This document shows, one piece after another, positions 1-9,388 of a stretch of DNA of 64,000 nucleotides (its first letter is position 1; the number at the start of each line of letters is the position of its first letter). Position numbers and translations under genes: made by a program. Source of the DNA: Bradyrhizobium sp. 1(2017) (GTDB lineage Bacteria > Pseudomonadota > Alphaproteobacteria > Rhizobiales > Xanthobacteraceae); NCBI RefSeq assembly GCF_011602485.2, contig NZ_CP050022.2, forward strand, positions 2,376,001 through 2,440,000, given 5' to 3'. The notes under the pieces are model-generated. The model had not been told where the DNA came from. It did no database searches and saw nothing but the letters and a program-made list of their open reading frames with translations.

Positions 1-240
1 GCCGCGCTTGTCGAGGAAGGCGCGAGCGGGGGCGTTGAGCTCGGTCGCAGCGAGCACGCCGAGCAGCTCCATGTAGTCGGGGTCGAACATGATGGTGTAG
101 TTGCCCGTGCCCATATGGACGCTGTGGGTGCCGCGCGGGGACACGGTGAAGCCGAGCCGCCGATAGTTCTCGGCCGCCTTGTCGAGCTCCTTCACCATGA
201 CCACGGCGTGGTCGATACCGATGACGTTCTTGAGGGCCAC
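1..240 (-). CDS. VOC-domain (glyoxalase-like) protein, 3' end missing
   Basis: The first 80 residues of a protein reading leftward off the window edge. It starts with GTG at 240, preceded by GGGAAG. The N-terminus (NVIGIDHAVVMVKELDKAAE, then a YRRLGF segment) is the first beta-alpha unit of the vicinal oxygen chelate fold, with the early His that usually ligates metal in glyoxalase-like enzymes. A second strand with MGTGNYTIMF follows. Family members are lyases, dioxygenases or resistance proteins, so the substrate cannot be named. It lies on the same strand as the PuuD-type gene upstream, 146 bp away. It is incomplete because of the window, not visibly damaged. Confidence 0.75.
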   Translation of the reverse strand, partial: MALKNVIGIDHAVVMVKELDKAAENYRRLGFTVSPRGTHSVHMGTGNYTIMFDPDYMELLGVLAATELNAPARAFLDKRG

Positions 241-386
241 TGTTCTTCCCCGCGGATGCAGACTGACCTGGGCCGCGTCAGCGGCCGCGGCTCCTGTCTA
301 CGCCGGATAGGCGGTCAAGTCATTTTCAATTCAGTGGGCGATGCGGAATTTCATTCCGTGAAATGATCCGTCGACGCGCGGCGGTA

Positions 387-1577
387 TCAACGGGCCTGCT
401 CGAGATAGGCGGCGAGGGTGGCGCGCTCCTCGCTGGTCATCTCGGTGATGTTGCCCGGCGGCATCGCATTCGACCAGGCGGCCACGCGGCCGATCAGGCG
501 GATGTTGCGGTGGATGTGCTCGGGGGCGTCGAGCAGGATGCCTTTCGGCGCGGTGACGATGCCGGCCCAGACCGGCTCGGCGGCGTGGCACATGCTGCAA
601 CGGGACATCACGATCTCCTCGACGTTGGCGAGCGTCGGCGTTGCCGGCCGCGCGCCGGTCTTGACCTCGCGCGGGCCGGCCGCGGAGAGGAAGAGGATCG
701 CGATCACGCCGACAGCCGCAACGCCCCACACCCACCACGGCGATTTGCGCCCCGCATGCCGCGCATTGAAGAAGTGGCGGATCACCGGGCCGAGCGCCAG
801 GATGATGGCGACGATGATCCAGTTGAAGCGCGTGGCGTAGAGCAGGGGGTAGTGGTTGCTGATCATCAGCACGACCACGGGGAGCGTCAGATAGTTGTTG
901 TGGACCGAGCGCTCCTTGCTGGCCTTGCCGAGCTTCGGATCGGGCGCCTGTCCCGCGATCAGGCTGGCCACGATCTTCTTCTGGTTCGGGATGATCAGTG
1001 CGAAGACGTTGGCGACCATGATGGTGCCGATGATCGCGCCGATCTGGTTGAAGGCGCCGCGGCCGCTGAGCACATGGGTGAAGGCATAGGTCAGTGCGAC
1101 CAGGAACAGGTAGCCGCCGATGGCGAAGGGCAGCTCGCGCTGCGCAAGCCCGCTGCGGCAAGCGGCTTCATAGAGCAGCCACGCCAGCGCGAGGCTGCAG
1201 AAGCTGAACAGGCCGGCCTGCAGTGGCGAGAGGTCGAGGATGGACTTGTCGACCAGGAACAGATCGGCGTCGAGATAGTACACCACCACCATCAAGGCGA
1301 AGCCGGACAGCCAGGTGGTGTAGGCCTCCCATTTGAACCAGGTCAGCTCGTCCGGCATCTGGGAGGGTGCGACCAGATATTTCATGATCCGGTAGAAGCC
1401 GCCGCCATGCACCTGCCAGGCCTCGCCCTGCACGCCGCCGGGCAGGTCTCTCCCGGGCCTGAGGCTCAGGTCGAGGGCGATGAAATAGAAGGAACTGCCG
1501 ATCCAGGCGATCGCGGCAACCACGTGCAGCCAGCGGAGCAACAGGCTTGCCCATTCCGATATGACGGATCCCCACAT
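387..1577 (-). CDS. puuD: PuuD-type membrane urate oxidase with C-terminal cytochrome c
   Basis: A 396-residue membrane protein: an N-terminal block of about eight hydrophobic helices (residues 1-300) with the WLHVVAAIAWIGSSFYF start typical of PuuD, then a soluble C-terminal c-type cytochrome with heme motif CSMCH at 327-331 and a possible Met ligand in AMPPGN. PuuD-family proteins oxidise urate to 5-hydroxyisourate and pass electrons to the respiratory chain through the fused cytochrome (family knowledge). The ATG at 1577 is preferred over a longer frame starting at 1622 because GGGAAG sits just before it and the protein then starts at the first helix. No other purine-catabolism gene is adjacent. 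Confidence 0.85.
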   Translation of the reverse strand: MWGSVISEWASLLLRWLHVVAAIAWIGSSFYFIALDLSLRPGRDLPGGVQGEAWQVHGGGFYRIMKYLVAPSQMPDELTWFKWEAYTTWLSGFALMVVVYYLDADLFLVDKSILDLSPLQAGLFSFCSLALAWLLYEAACRSGLAQRELPFAIGGYLFLVALTYAFTHVLSGRGAFNQIGAIIGTIMVANVFALIIPNQKKIVASLIAGQAPDPKLGKASKERSVHNNYLTLPVVVLMISNHYPLLYATRFNWIIVAIILALGPVIRHFFNARHAGRKSPWWVWGVAAVGVIAILFLSAAGPREVKTGARPATPTLANVEEIVMSRCSMCHAAEPVWAGIVTAPKGILLDAPEHIHRNIRLIGRVAAWSNAMPPGNITEMTSEERATLAAYLEQAR

Positions 1578-1696
1578 GATCTTCCCATCAGTCGCGAGCC
1601 CCACCCCTACAATGTGTCGCACCTATCTGCGGTGTTTTCCAGTACGATGGGTCGCATCCAATGCAGATCGCGCGGGCATGAGCTGACGAGGGATGT

Positions 1697-1715
1697 GGCA
1701 GGTGTTGAACCTGCC
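1697..1715. promoter_or_regulatory. Inverted repeat in divergent spacer (possible operator)
   Basis: A perfect 7-bp inverted repeat, GGCAGGT-GTTGA-ACCTGCC, in the spacer between the divergent puuD and sorbosone-dehydrogenase-like genes. It could be an operator or a small RNA hairpin. No regulator gene is adjacent and there is no T-run, so its role is unknown. Confidence 0.3.
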
Positions 1716-1777
1716 GCAGAACGTTTGCGGATAATCGGCGTTGACGCCCGGTACGTAGAGGTGGGGAGGAAGGCGAC

Positions 1778-3121
1778 GTGAGGAACAGGATCTCGCCCGC
1801 GGTGATGTCCGCGATGCTGCTGCTGCTCGCATTTGCGGCCGGAGCGCAGGCCGAGCCGGTGTTGCAGGGCAAGGACGCCTATGGCGATTGGCGGGCGGAC
1901 AAGCCCGGCACGGTCAGGTTGATCCGCCCGCAGGATCTGGTCAGGCCCGGCGCCTCGCGGTCGGTTGCGAGCTTCTCGCGCGTGGTGCCGCGTCCGCCGG
2001 ACGCGGAGCTTCAGGTGCCGGCAGGCTTCAGGATCGAGCTGTTCGCCGAAGGCCTGCGCGCGCCGCGCATCGTGCGGGTGGCGCCGAATGGCGATGTCTT
2101 CGTCGCGGAGACGCGGGCCGGCACCATTCGCGTGCTTCGTGCCGGCGAGGGCAACAAGCTCGCCGGCAACGAGGTGTTTGCCAGCGGTCTGCGGCAGCCG
2201 TTCGGCATCGCCTTCTTCCCGAACGGCGACGATCCGCAATGGGTCTATGTCGCCAATACCGACAGCGTCGTTCGCTTTCCCTATCGGGCCGGTGATCTCA
2301 AGGCGCGCGGCAAGGCGGAGACGATCGTGGCAAGCCTGCCGCATGACGGCGGCCATTCCACCCGCGACATCGTCTTCACGCCCGACAACAAGCGCATGCT
2401 GGTCTCGGTCGGCTCGCTCAGCAACGTCGCCGAGGGCATGGGCACGCCGCCGGGCGGATTGGAGGCGTGGTCGAAGGCGCAACCGCTCGGCGCCACGTGG
2501 GCCAGCGAGACCGAGCGCGCCGCCGTGCTCGCCTTCAATCCTGACGGCAAGGAGCGGAAGATCTACGCCACCGGCATCCGCAATTGCGTCGGCCTCGCGA
2601 TCCAGCCGCAAACCGGCCAGCCATGGTGCTCGAACAACGAACGCGACGGCCTCGGCGACGATCTCGTGCCCGATTACGTGACCAGCGTGAAGGAGGGCGG
2701 CTTCTACGGCTGGCCGTGGTTCTATATCGGCAACAACGAAGATCCGCGCCATGCCGGCGCGCGAGCCGACCTCAAGGACAAGGTGACGGTGCCTGACGTG
2801 CTGATCCAGCCGCATTCGGCCTCGCTCGGCATGACCTTCTATCAGGGCACGCAGTTTCCGCCCGAGTACCAGGGCGACGCTTTCGCCGCTCAGCACGGCT
2901 CCTGGAACAGGTCGAAGCGTACCGGCTACAAGCTGATCCGCATCAAGATGAAGGACGGCAGGCCGACCGGCGAGTACGAGGATTTCGTCACGGGGTTCGT
3001 CGTGAGCGACAGCGAAGTGTGGGGCAGGCCGGTGGGTGTCGCCGTGGCGAAGGATGGATCGCTGCTGGTGTCGGAGGACGGCAACGGCACGATCTGGCGG
3101 GTGAGCCGGCAGCCGCAGTGA
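1778..3121 (+). CDS. PQQ-sugar/sorbosone dehydrogenase-like periplasmic protein
   Basis: 447 residues with a Sec signal peptide (hydrophobic core about 10-22, cleavage after AQA at 25). The mature part reads as a six-bladed beta-propeller of the sorbosone/soluble glucose dehydrogenase family: repeated GDVFVAETRAGTIRVL, GLRQPFGIAFFPNG and WVYVANTD strands, the GIRNCVGLAIQP loop and an NNERDGLGDD segment. The family oxidises sugars or aldehydes in the periplasm, often with PQQ, but substrate and cofactor are not shown by the sequence. The GTG start at 1778 has a strong GGAGGA at 1765-1770. The gene diverges from puuD and ends at a palindromic repeat that may act as its terminator. Confidence 0.75.
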   Translation: MRNRISPAVMSAMLLLLAFAAGAQAEPVLQGKDAYGDWRADKPGTVRLIRPQDLVRPGASRSVASFSRVVPRPPDAELQVPAGFRIELFAEGLRAPRIVRVAPNGDVFVAETRAGTIRVLRAGEGNKLAGNEVFASGLRQPFGIAFFPNGDDPQWVYVANTDSVVRFPYRAGDLKARGKAETIVASLPHDGGHSTRDIVFTPDNKRMLVSVGSLSNVAEGMGTPPGGLEAWSKAQPLGATWASETERAAVLAFNPDGKERKIYATGIRNCVGLAIQPQTGQPWCSNNERDGLGDDLVPDYVTSVKEGGFYGWPWFYIGNNEDPRHAGARADLKDKVTVPDVLIQPHSASLGMTFYQGTQFPPEYQGDAFAAQHGSWNRSKRTGYKLIRIKMKDGRPTGEYEDFVTGFVVSDSEVWGRPVGVAVAKDGSLLVSEDGNGTIWRVSRQPQ

Positions 3122-3125
3122 CGGT

Positions 3126-3270
3126 GCACCCTCTCCCCTTTGCGGGAGAGGGTGGCTTCGCGAACGCGAAGCCGGGGGAGGGGGTTCACTCCTCACGAAC
3201 GGTAGCACGAATAGAGAGAACCCCTCATCCGGCGCTTCGCGCCACCTTCTTCCACAAGGGAGAAGGGAAG
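3126..3270. repeat. Paired REP-like palindromic repeat
   Basis: Two imperfect palindromes facing each other. The left starts with CCCTCTCCC...GGGAGAGGG followed by TGGCTTCGCG; the right ends in a CCACCTTCTTCC...GGGAGAAGG unit. Together they form a large inverted repeat between the ends of two genes. The same core recurs beside both insertion sequences at 49260, 50612 and 62997, so it is a dispersed element of this genome. Transcripts from either side would form stable hairpins here. Confidence 0.7.
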
Positions 3271-3289
3271 AGCACCGTGCTCGCTTCGA

Positions 3290-4090
3290 TCACCCCCGCC
3301 TCACGCTCGCGCCGCCATCCACCGGCAACGTCACGCCGGTAATGAAGTTCGCTTCATCGGACGCCAGGAACAGCGCGGCGTTGGCGACGTCCCAGCCGGT
3401 GCCCATCTTCTTGCGCAGCGGCACCTTGCTGTCGCGCTCGGCCTCGACCTCGGCGCGGGTCTTGGACCATTCGCGGGCGCGGGTGTCGACCGCCATCGGC
3501 GTGTTCATCAAGCCGGGCAGGATGACGTTGGCGCGGATGCCGTATTCGGCATTCTGGTAGGCGAGCTGTTCGGTGAAGGCGATCATTGCCGACTTCGTCG
3601 CCTTGTAGGCGACGTAAGGATAAGTCGTGATCGCCGCCATCGAGGAGATGTTGATGATGGCGCCGCTGCGTTGCGCGCGCATGATCGGGATCACTTCTTT
3701 TGCCGCGAGAATGCAGCTCTTGAGATTGATGGCGACCACGCGGTCGAATGCCTCTTCGGTCAGCTGCAGCAATTCGGCATCGCCGCCGGACAGGCTGACG
3801 CCGACATTGTTGTGCAGCACGTCGATCCTGCCCCAGCGGGACTGCGCGTCCGCCACCATCGCCTTGATGTCGGCCGCCTTGGTCACGTCGGCCTTGCAGG
3901 CCGCGGCGCTTCCTTGCCTCGCGGTGATCATCGCGACCGTTTCCTGCGCCGATTCCAGATGATGATCGACGCACAAGACCTTGGCACCCTCGCGCGCAAA
4001 GGTGAGCGCAGTGGCACGGCCATTGCCCATGCCTTCGCCGGGGCTTTGCCCGGCCCCGACCACGATCGCAACCCTGTCCTTCAGGCGCAT
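3290..4090 (-). CDS. SDR-family oxidoreductase
   Basis: 266 residues of a classical short-chain dehydrogenase/reductase: an N-terminal nucleotide-binding region (IVVGAGQSPGEGMG, slightly longer than the usual TGxxxGIG), an acidic VDHH after strand 2 suggesting NAD(H), an HNNVG motif, catalytic Ser in NISS, a YKATK Tyr-Lys pair, and the C-terminal GVTLPVDGG. All catalytic residues are present. The ATG at 4090 is chosen because GGGAGCG precedes it and the fold begins there; the open frame extends to 4168. Substrate unknown. It diverges from cyoA, with a stress-type promoter for the latter in between. Confidence 0.85.
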   Translation of the reverse strand: MRLKDRVAIVVGAGQSPGEGMGNGRATALTFAREGAKVLCVDHHLESAQETVAMITARQGSAAACKADVTKAADIKAMVADAQSRWGRIDVLHNNVGVSLSGGDAELLQLTEEAFDRVVAINLKSCILAAKEVIPIMRAQRSGAIINISSMAAITTYPYVAYKATKSAMIAFTEQLAYQNAEYGIRANVILPGLMNTPMAVDTRAREWSKTRAEVEAERDSKVPLRKKMGTGWDVANAALFLASDEANFITGVTLPVDGGASVRRG

Positions 4091-4236
4091 TTCGGTTCGC
4101 TCCCTTATATTTTCGTGCAGATTAGCAATCGCCCCCATCGGAGAGAAGGGCGCGGCTCCTGCGTTCATGTCATTGAGATCACATGGAATTGCATGCTGCG
4201 GCCGGCCCGTCGCGCATGGCGGCCCCTGGCGGGTCA

Positions 4237-4261
4237 GGAACCGATTTGAGGTCGCAGCGTT
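4237..4261 (+). promoter_or_regulatory. Sigma-EcfG type promoter upstream of cyoABCD
   Basis: GGAAC at 4237-4241 and CGTT at 4258-4261 separated by exactly 16 bp, a full match to the general-stress sigma factor EcfG promoter of alphaproteobacteria (GGAAC-N16/17-cGTT). Transcription would start near 4268, about 55-60 nt before cyoA. Confidence 0.65.
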
Positions 4262-4325
4262 TGTTGCGGGGCCTTTCCCGCGCTAGGCTCTGTCCCGGGG
4301 CTTCCCAAACACCAGTGGCTTGCCG

Positions 4326-5159
4326 ATGAATCTGCTCGATCCACAAGGGCCTGTGGCTGCGGCCAACAGCACCATCCTGGTCGATTCCGTTTTCATCATG
4401 CTCGTGATCGTGGTGCCGACCATCATCGCGATCCTCGGCTTCGCGTTCTGGTTTCGCGCCTCGAATCCGAAAGCGCGCTATCAGCCAGGCTTCGTCTATT
4501 CCGGCCGCGTCGAGATGGTGGTGTGGGCGATCCCGACGCTCACCGTCATCCTGCTTGGCGGCGTCGCCTGGATCGGCTCGCATCAGCTCGATCCCGCCGC
4601 CCCCGTGCCGGGCACCGGCAGCCCGGTGCGTATCCAGGCCGTCTCGCTCGACTGGAAATGGCTGTTCATCTATCCGGATCAGGGCATCGCCACCATCAAC
4701 ACCCTGACCGTGCCGGCCGGCGCCGAGCTGAAATTCCAGCTGACATCGTCGAGCGTGATGAACACGTTCTTCATCCCGCAGCTCGGCAGCATGATCTACA
4801 CCATGAACGGCATGGTCACGAAGCTGAACCTGCGCGCCGACAACGAAGGCAAGCTGCAGGGGCTGTCGGCGCACTTCTCCGGCGACGGCTTCCCCGACAT
4901 GATGTTCGACGTCAACGTGGTGTCGCCGCTCGCCTTTCCGGACTGGGTCGCGGCCACGGCGAAGAGCGATGCCGTGCTGAATGCCGACAGCTACAAGAAG
5001 CTGATGCAGCAGGGCATCGAGAAGGGCCGGCCGGTCTTCCGTCTCGAAGACCCGCGCCTGTTCGACCTGATCGCGACCCAGCACATTCCGCCGGGGCCCG
5101 GGCCGGAGCTGCTCTCCGATGCCGGCCGTCCGCACAGTGGAGGCCATGATGCTCGGTAA
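4326..5159 (+). CDS. cyoA: Cytochrome bo3 quinol oxidase subunit II
   Basis: 277 residues: two N-terminal membrane helices (about 15-40 and 60-82) and a periplasmic cupredoxin-like domain with the CyoA-type segment [20 protein letters not shown]. The Cu-A ligands of cytochrome c oxidases (CxxxC and a downstream His) are absent, as expected for a quinol oxidase. Unlike E. coli CyoA there is no N-terminal lipobox cysteine. ATG at 4326 is used; an in-frame TTG at 4320 is possible and neither has a clear ribosome site. First gene of cyoABCD; its end overlaps cyoB by 11 bp. Confidence 0.9.
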   Translation: MNLLDPQGPVAAANSTILVDSVFIMLVIVVPTIIAILGFAFWFRASNPKARYQPGFVYSGRVEMVVWAIPTLTVILLGGVAWIGSHQLDPAAPVPGTGSPVRIQAVSLDWKWLFIYPDQGIATINTLTVPAGAELKFQLTSSSVMNTFFIPQLGSMIYTMNGMVTKLNLRADNEGKLQGLSAHFSGDGFPDMMFDVNVVSPLAFPDWVAATAKSDAVLNADSYKKLMQQGIEKGRPVFRLEDPRLFDLIATQHIPPGPGPELLSDAGRPHSGGHDAR

Positions 5160-7149
5160 GCTCGACTGGTCGGCCATCCCGTTCGATCAGCCGATCCCGC
5201 TCGTCGCTGGCGCAGTGGTGCTGGTCGCGATCCTCGCCGTGCTGGCCTGGGTCGTGGTGAAGGGACATCTGCCCTATCTCTGGAGCGAATGGATCACCAG
5301 CGTCGATCACAAGCGCATCGGCGTCATGTATGTACTGCTGGCCTCGGTGATGTTGCTGCGCGGCGGCAGCGACGCCATCATGATGCGGATCCAGCAGGCC
5401 GTCGCCTATCAGTCGCAGGGCTATCTGCCGCCCGAGCACTACAACCAGATATTCTCGGCGCACGGCACCATCATGATCTTCTTCGTGGCGATGCCGTTCG
5501 TGATCGGACTGATGAACCTGATCGTGCCGCTCCAGCTCGGCGTGCGCGACGTCGCTTTCCCGACGCTGAATTCGGTCGGCTTCTGGCTGACGGCGACCGG
5601 CGCGCTGCTGGTCAATATCTCGCTCGTCGTCGGCGAGTTCGCGCGCACCGGCTGGCTCGCCTTTCCGCCGCTGTCGGAATTGTCCTACTCGCCCGGCGTC
5701 GGCGTCGACTATTACGCTTGGTCGCTCCAGATCTCCGGAGTCGGGACGCTGGTGGCCGGCATCAATCTGGTCACGACCGTGCTGAAGCTGCGCACCAAAG
5801 GCATGAACTATCTGCGCATGCCGATGTTCTGCTGGACCACGCTGGCCTCGAATCTGCTCATCGTGGCGGCCTTTCCGATCCTCACCGCCACGCTCGCGAT
5901 GCTCTTGCTCGACCGTTACCTCGGCTTCCACTTCTTCACCAACGAGGCCGGCGGCAACGTCATGATGTTCATGAACCTGATCTGGGCCTGGGGCCATCCG
6001 GAGGTCTACATCCTGGTGCTGCCGGCCTTCGGCATCTTCTCCGAGGTGGTCTCGACCTTCTCCGGCAAGGCGCTGTTCGGCTATCGCTCGATGGTGCTGG
6101 CGACCATGGCGATCTGCGTCATCTCCTTCATGGTCTGGCTGCATCATTTTTTCACGATGGGCGCAGGGCCCGACGTCAACGCGATCTTCGGCATCGCCAG
6201 CATGATCATCGCGGTGCCGACGGGCGTGAAGATCTACAACTGGCTGTTCACGATGTATGGCGGCCGCATCCGCTTCGCGACGCCGATGCTGTGGGCGATC
6301 GGCTTCATGGTGACGTTCATCATCGGGGGATTGACGGGCGTGCTGCTCGCGGTGCCGCCGGCCGACTTCATCCTTCACAACAGCATGTTCCTGGTGGCGC
6401 ACTTCCACAACGTCATCATCGGCGGCGTGCTGTTCGGCGCCTTCGCCGGCTTCGAATACTGGTTCCCGAAGGCATTCGGCTTCCGTCTCGACGAGCGCTG
6501 GGGCAAGGCTGCGTTCTGGTTCACCTTCGTGGGCTTCTTCGTCACCTTCATGCCGCTCTACATCGCCGGCATGCTCGGCATGACGCGGCGGATGCAGCAT
6601 TATGACGTCGCGGCGTGGCGACCCTGGATGATCGTTGCCGCGATCGGCATGGCGGTGCTGGTGATCGGCGTGATCTGCCAGATCGTGCAGATCGTCGTCA
6701 GCGTTCGCAACCGTGAGGCCTTGCGCGACCGCACCGGCGATCCCTGGGACGGGCGCTCGCTGGAATGGGCGACATCGTCCCCGCCGCCGGCGTTCAATTT
6801 CGCGTTCAATCCCGACGTGCGCGGCGAGGATGCCTATTGGGACATGAAGGTTCGTGCCCAGCAGCAATCGCTCGATGCCGACAGGCCGGAATATCAGGAC
6901 ATCGAGATGCCCAAGAACTCGCCGACCGGTTTCGTCTGCGCGTTCTTCGCCACCATCATGGGCTTTGCGCTGATCTGGCACATCTGGTGGATGGTGATCC
7001 TGGGCGGTCTCGGCGCCTTCGCGACCTTCGTCGTGTTCGCCTGGCGCGACCATGACGAATACGTCATCCCGGCTGCGGAGGTCGCAGCGATCGACCGCGT
7101 CAATGTCGAGGAGCGGCGCGGCCTCGTCAGCATGGCGGGAGCAGTCTGA
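5149..7149 (+). CDS. cyoB: Cytochrome bo3 quinol oxidase subunit I
   Basis: 666 residues, close to the 663 of E. coli CyoB. This subunit holds the proton-pumping heme-copper centre. Visible ligands: His105 (AHGTIM) and His420 of HFHN for the low-spin heme, His283 with Tyr287 (GHPEVY) and His332/His333 for Cu-B, and His418 for the high-spin heme. The N-terminus [16 protein letters not shown] aligns with E. coli MFGKLSLDAVPFHEPI, which decides the start at the second of two ATGs (5149); GGAGG at 5139-5143 is spaced for it. About 15 hydrophobic helices are apparent. Confidence 0.95.
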   Translation: MLGKLDWSAIPFDQPIPLVAGAVVLVAILAVLAWVVVKGHLPYLWSEWITSVDHKRIGVMYVLLASVMLLRGGSDAIMMRIQQAVAYQSQGYLPPEHYNQIFSAHGTIMIFFVAMPFVIGLMNLIVPLQLGVRDVAFPTLNSVGFWLTATGALLVNISLVVGEFARTGWLAFPPLSELSYSPGVGVDYYAWSLQISGVGTLVAGINLVTTVLKLRTKGMNYLRMPMFCWTTLASNLLIVAAFPILTATLAMLLLDRYLGFHFFTNEAGGNVMMFMNLIWAWGHPEVYILVLPAFGIFSEVVSTFSGKALFGYRSMVLATMAICVISFMVWLHHFFTMGAGPDVNAIFGIASMIIAVPTGVKIYNWLFTMYGGRIRFATPMLWAIGFMVTFIIGGLTGVLLAVPPADFILHNSMFLVAHFHNVIIGGVLFGAFAGFEYWFPKAFGFRLDERWGKAAFWFTFVGFFVTFMPLYIAGMLGMTRRMQHYDVAAWRPWMIVAAIGMAVLVIGVICQIVQIVVSVRNREALRDRTGDPWDGRSLEWATSSPPPAFNFAFNPDVRGEDAYWDMKVRAQQQSLDADRPEYQDIEMPKNSPTGFVCAFFATIMGFALIWHIWWMVILGGLGAFATFVVFAWRDHDEYVIPAAEVAAIDRVNVEERRGLVSMAGAV

Positions 7150-7790
7150 TGGCGATGACCGCGACCGCCGGCCACGCGCACGCCGATCCCCATCACATCG
7201 GGCTCGTCATCGAGCATCCCGGACCCGCGTCGAAGCGGACCGTGACCGCCTACGGCTTCTGGATCTTCCTGCTCTCCGACATCGTGATGTTCTCCTGCTT
7301 CTTTGCAGCCTATGCGGTGCTGGTCGGCCAGACCGCCGGCGGTCCGAAGGCAGCGGAGATCTTCGAGCCGAGATACGTCGCGATCGAGACGGTCTGCTTG
7401 TTGCTGTCGAGCTTCACCTGCGGGATGGCCAGCATCGCGGCCGATGTGCGCAACCGGTTCTGGTTCTATCTCGGCATGACCGTGACTTGCGTGCTCGGGC
7501 TTATATTCCTCGTCCTCGAGTTCCGCGAATTCGCCAATCTCGTCGCGCGCGGCTACGGCCCGACGCGCAGCGCGTTCCTGACCGCGTTCTTCTCGCTGGT
7601 CGGTTGCCACGGTCTGCATGTCTCCGCCGGCGTGCTGTGGCTCCTCACCATGATGGCCCAGGTCTACGCAAAGGGCTTTCGTGCCGATATCCTGCGCCGG
7701 ATGCTGTGCTTTGCGCTGTTCTGGCACGCGCTCGACATCATCTGGGTCGCGGTGTTCTCCGTCGTCTATCTGCTTGGGAGTGCGGTATGA
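7149..7790 (+). CDS. cyoC: Cytochrome bo3 quinol oxidase subunit III
   Basis: 213 residues, five membrane helices, ending in the conserved FALFWHALDIIWVAVFSVVYL segment of subunit III. It stabilises the oxidase and its proton path and carries no metal. Start ATG shares one base with the cyoB stop (TGATG) and the stop overlaps cyoD by 4 bp (ATGA), so the subunits are translationally coupled. Confidence 0.93.
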   Translation: MAMTATAGHAHADPHHIGLVIEHPGPASKRTVTAYGFWIFLLSDIVMFSCFFAAYAVLVGQTAGGPKAAEIFEPRYVAIETVCLLLSSFTCGMASIAADVRNRFWFYLGMTVTCVLGLIFLVLEFREFANLVARGYGPTRSAFLTAFFSLVGCHGLHVSAGVLWLLTMMAQVYAKGFRADILRRMLCFALFWHALDIIWVAVFSVVYLLGSAV

Positions 7791-8173
7791 GCGATCAGAC
7801 CCATGCGCGGACCGACCACGACCTCGCACCAGGCGAGGAAGAGCAGCACAGCGTCGGCAGCCGCATTCTCGGCTATGTCGTCGGCCTCGTCCTGGCGCTA
7901 CTGCTCACGGCGACGTCGTTCTTCATCGCCGGAACGGATCTGGTCTGGCAGCCATCGATCCCCGTTGCGTTGATCGTGCTGGCGATCGCGCAGATGGGCG
8001 TGCATCTGGTGTTTTTCCTGCACATCACGACCGGCCCTGACAACACCAACAACGTGCTGGCGCTCGCCTTCGGCCTCCTGGTGGTGTTCCTCGTGGTCGG
8101 TGGCACGGTCTGGATCATGGCGCACCTGAACGCCAACATGCCGCCGATGGACCACATCATGCGGATGCAGTGA
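7787..8173 (+). CDS. cyoD: Cytochrome bo3 quinol oxidase subunit IV
   Basis: 128 residues with three membrane helices after a charged N-terminus; IAQMGVHLVFFLHI is the diagnostic CyoD segment. It is an assembly/stability subunit of the bo3 oxidase. Start ATG at 7787 overlaps the cyoC stop. No cyoE (heme O synthase) follows, so it must be encoded elsewhere if heme O is used. Confidence 0.93.
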   Translation: MSDQTHARTDHDLAPGEEEQHSVGSRILGYVVGLVLALLLTATSFFIAGTDLVWQPSIPVALIVLAIAQMGVHLVFFLHITTGPDNTNNVLALAFGLLVVFLVVGGTVWIMAHLNANMPPMDHIMRMQ

Positions 8174-8184
8174 TAGGACCCGCA

Positions 8185-8218
8185 CAAAAAAGAAGAGCCG
8201 CTTGTGGTGACAAGCGGC
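8185..8218 (-). terminator. Intrinsic terminator for the leftward nuclease-like gene
   Basis: Perfect 8-bp stem GCCGCTTG/CAAGCGGC (8197-8204 and 8211-8218) with a 6-nt loop. On the minus strand the stem is followed by CTTCTTTTTT, a proper U-tract. It therefore ends leftward transcripts from the gene at 8397-9185; it could also weakly block cyoD read-through, but lacks a T-run in that direction. Confidence 0.7.
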
Positions 8219-8396
8219 CCAAGTCTAGGGAGGAAACGCCCGAGCAAGGCAATCGGGCCGAAGCCGGATTGCTGCCAAGGAACACGCTCGCGCAAGACGC
8301 TTGCGTATGTTCATTAGGTGCAGCAACTCCCGATTCGGTTCAATTCCGGATCAATACGGTCTCGGTCTACCACTCACGGGTGTGTGAACGATTTTT

Positions 8397-9185
8397 TCAC
8401 TTTGGCCGGCGGCAGTTATAGGCCTTGCGGAAGCCGGCGGCCTGGGCGTCGTCCTCCGAGCAGAACCAGCGGTCCGGCTTGGTGGTCGCCGGATAGCTTG
8501 GGCAGCCCCTGAGATGATAGATGCCGATATTGCCGGTGACGCGCGCGCGCACCGCGAGCTTGCCCTTGATGCTGCAACTCGGCGGCATGGTCAGTTCTTC
8601 CGGAAACAGCACGGCGCGGATTTCCTTGTCGCGGTCCGGGCGGCAGGCGGCGCCCAGAAGCGCGCCGTCCTTCTTGCCGCTACGGAAATCTTGCGGTGCA
8701 ACAAAGCAACCCTTCCAGATTCCGGCCGCCGCCGTCTTGGCCTCAGTGGCCGCCGGCTTGAGGTTGGCCTTGACCGGCTCGCGCGCGAGGGCAAAGCCGA
8801 GCCTGATCAGCTGCTCGTTCAAGCTGGCCTTGTCGCCCTCGGCCGTGCAGATGGCGCGATGCCGCTTGCCAAAACTCTTCTCCGGCCCGACATCGTCGCA
8901 GCGCACCGTCCGTTTGCCGATCAGCTTCGTGAGCTGGTCGCGGGCGTCGATGCCGCAAGCCCAGGAATCGGCGTGATCGTCGATGCAGACCTGGTCCAGC
9001 TCCGGCGCGTCGACGCCGTCGAGCCGGTAGGTGACGTCGCCAACCTGGATGGCGTTGCCGTCACGGACCGTCGCGGCGCCGGTCAGCGCGGAGACCGGCC
9101 CGGACGAGGCCAGAAATCCGGACGACGCAAACAACGAAACGAGCGCAAAAGCGCGGGCGGCGGCAAAGAAATTCTGGAAGGACAT
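8397..9185 (-). CDS. Secreted thermonuclease-like (SNase-fold) protein
   Basis: 262 residues with an N-terminal signal peptide (hydrophobic 9-33). Residues 35-160 follow the staphylococcal-nuclease OB-fold order: [26 protein letters not shown], a cysteine pair near DSWACG, CDDVG, then [23 protein letters not shown] and AGIW. The usual YGR segment reads FGKRHRA, so the arginine-rich active site is partly kept. The C-terminal 100 residues contain [15 protein letters not shown], similar to extensions in other rhizobial SNase-like proteins. Nuclease activity is plausible but unproven. A minus-strand GGAAC-N16-CGAT at 9197-9221 is only a near-match to an EcfG promoter. Confidence 0.75.
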   Translation of the reverse strand: MSFQNFFAAARAFALVSLFASSGFLASSGPVSALTGAATVRDGNAIQVGDVTYRLDGVDAPELDQVCIDDHADSWACGIDARDQLTKLIGKRTVRCDDVGPEKSFGKRHRAICTAEGDKASLNEQLIRLGFALAREPVKANLKPAATEAKTAAAGIWKGCFVAPQDFRSGKKDGALLGAACRPDRDKEIRAVLFPEELTMPPSCSIKGKLAVRARVTGNIGIYHLRGCPSYPATTKPDRWFCSEDDAQAAGFRKAYNCRRPK

Positions 9186-9388
9186 ACGGTCTCGCTATCG
9201 ATGGCTCGTGCGCCCTGTTCCTAGCACCCGGATGTGGCAGATACCAATGGTCTGCGCCCTGCGAAGTGGGACATTCCGGCCTCGCGGCTTTACTCAGCCG
9301 TTGCTCTGATCCTATCGTTCACCGGCCTCGGCGGACCGCGAAAGGCCGAATCGCCCGGAAAGCGGCGAGGGGGAGGAAAAGGTTTGCG

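Noticed and set aside
1607..3208. 533-codon minus-strand open frame opposite the sorbosone-dehydrogenase-like gene
   Set aside because: No recognisable domain; overlaps a gene with signal peptide and family motifs.
4912..7053. 713-codon open frame antisense to cyoB
   Set aside because: His/Asp/Arg-rich low-complexity translation, no domain, and fully overlaps a well-conserved gene; typical shadow frame in GC-rich DNA.
9197..9221. Minus-strand GGAAC-N16-CGAT as an EcfG promoter for the nuclease-like gene
   Set aside because: The -10 has a mismatch at a normally fixed position; too weak to list as a feature.
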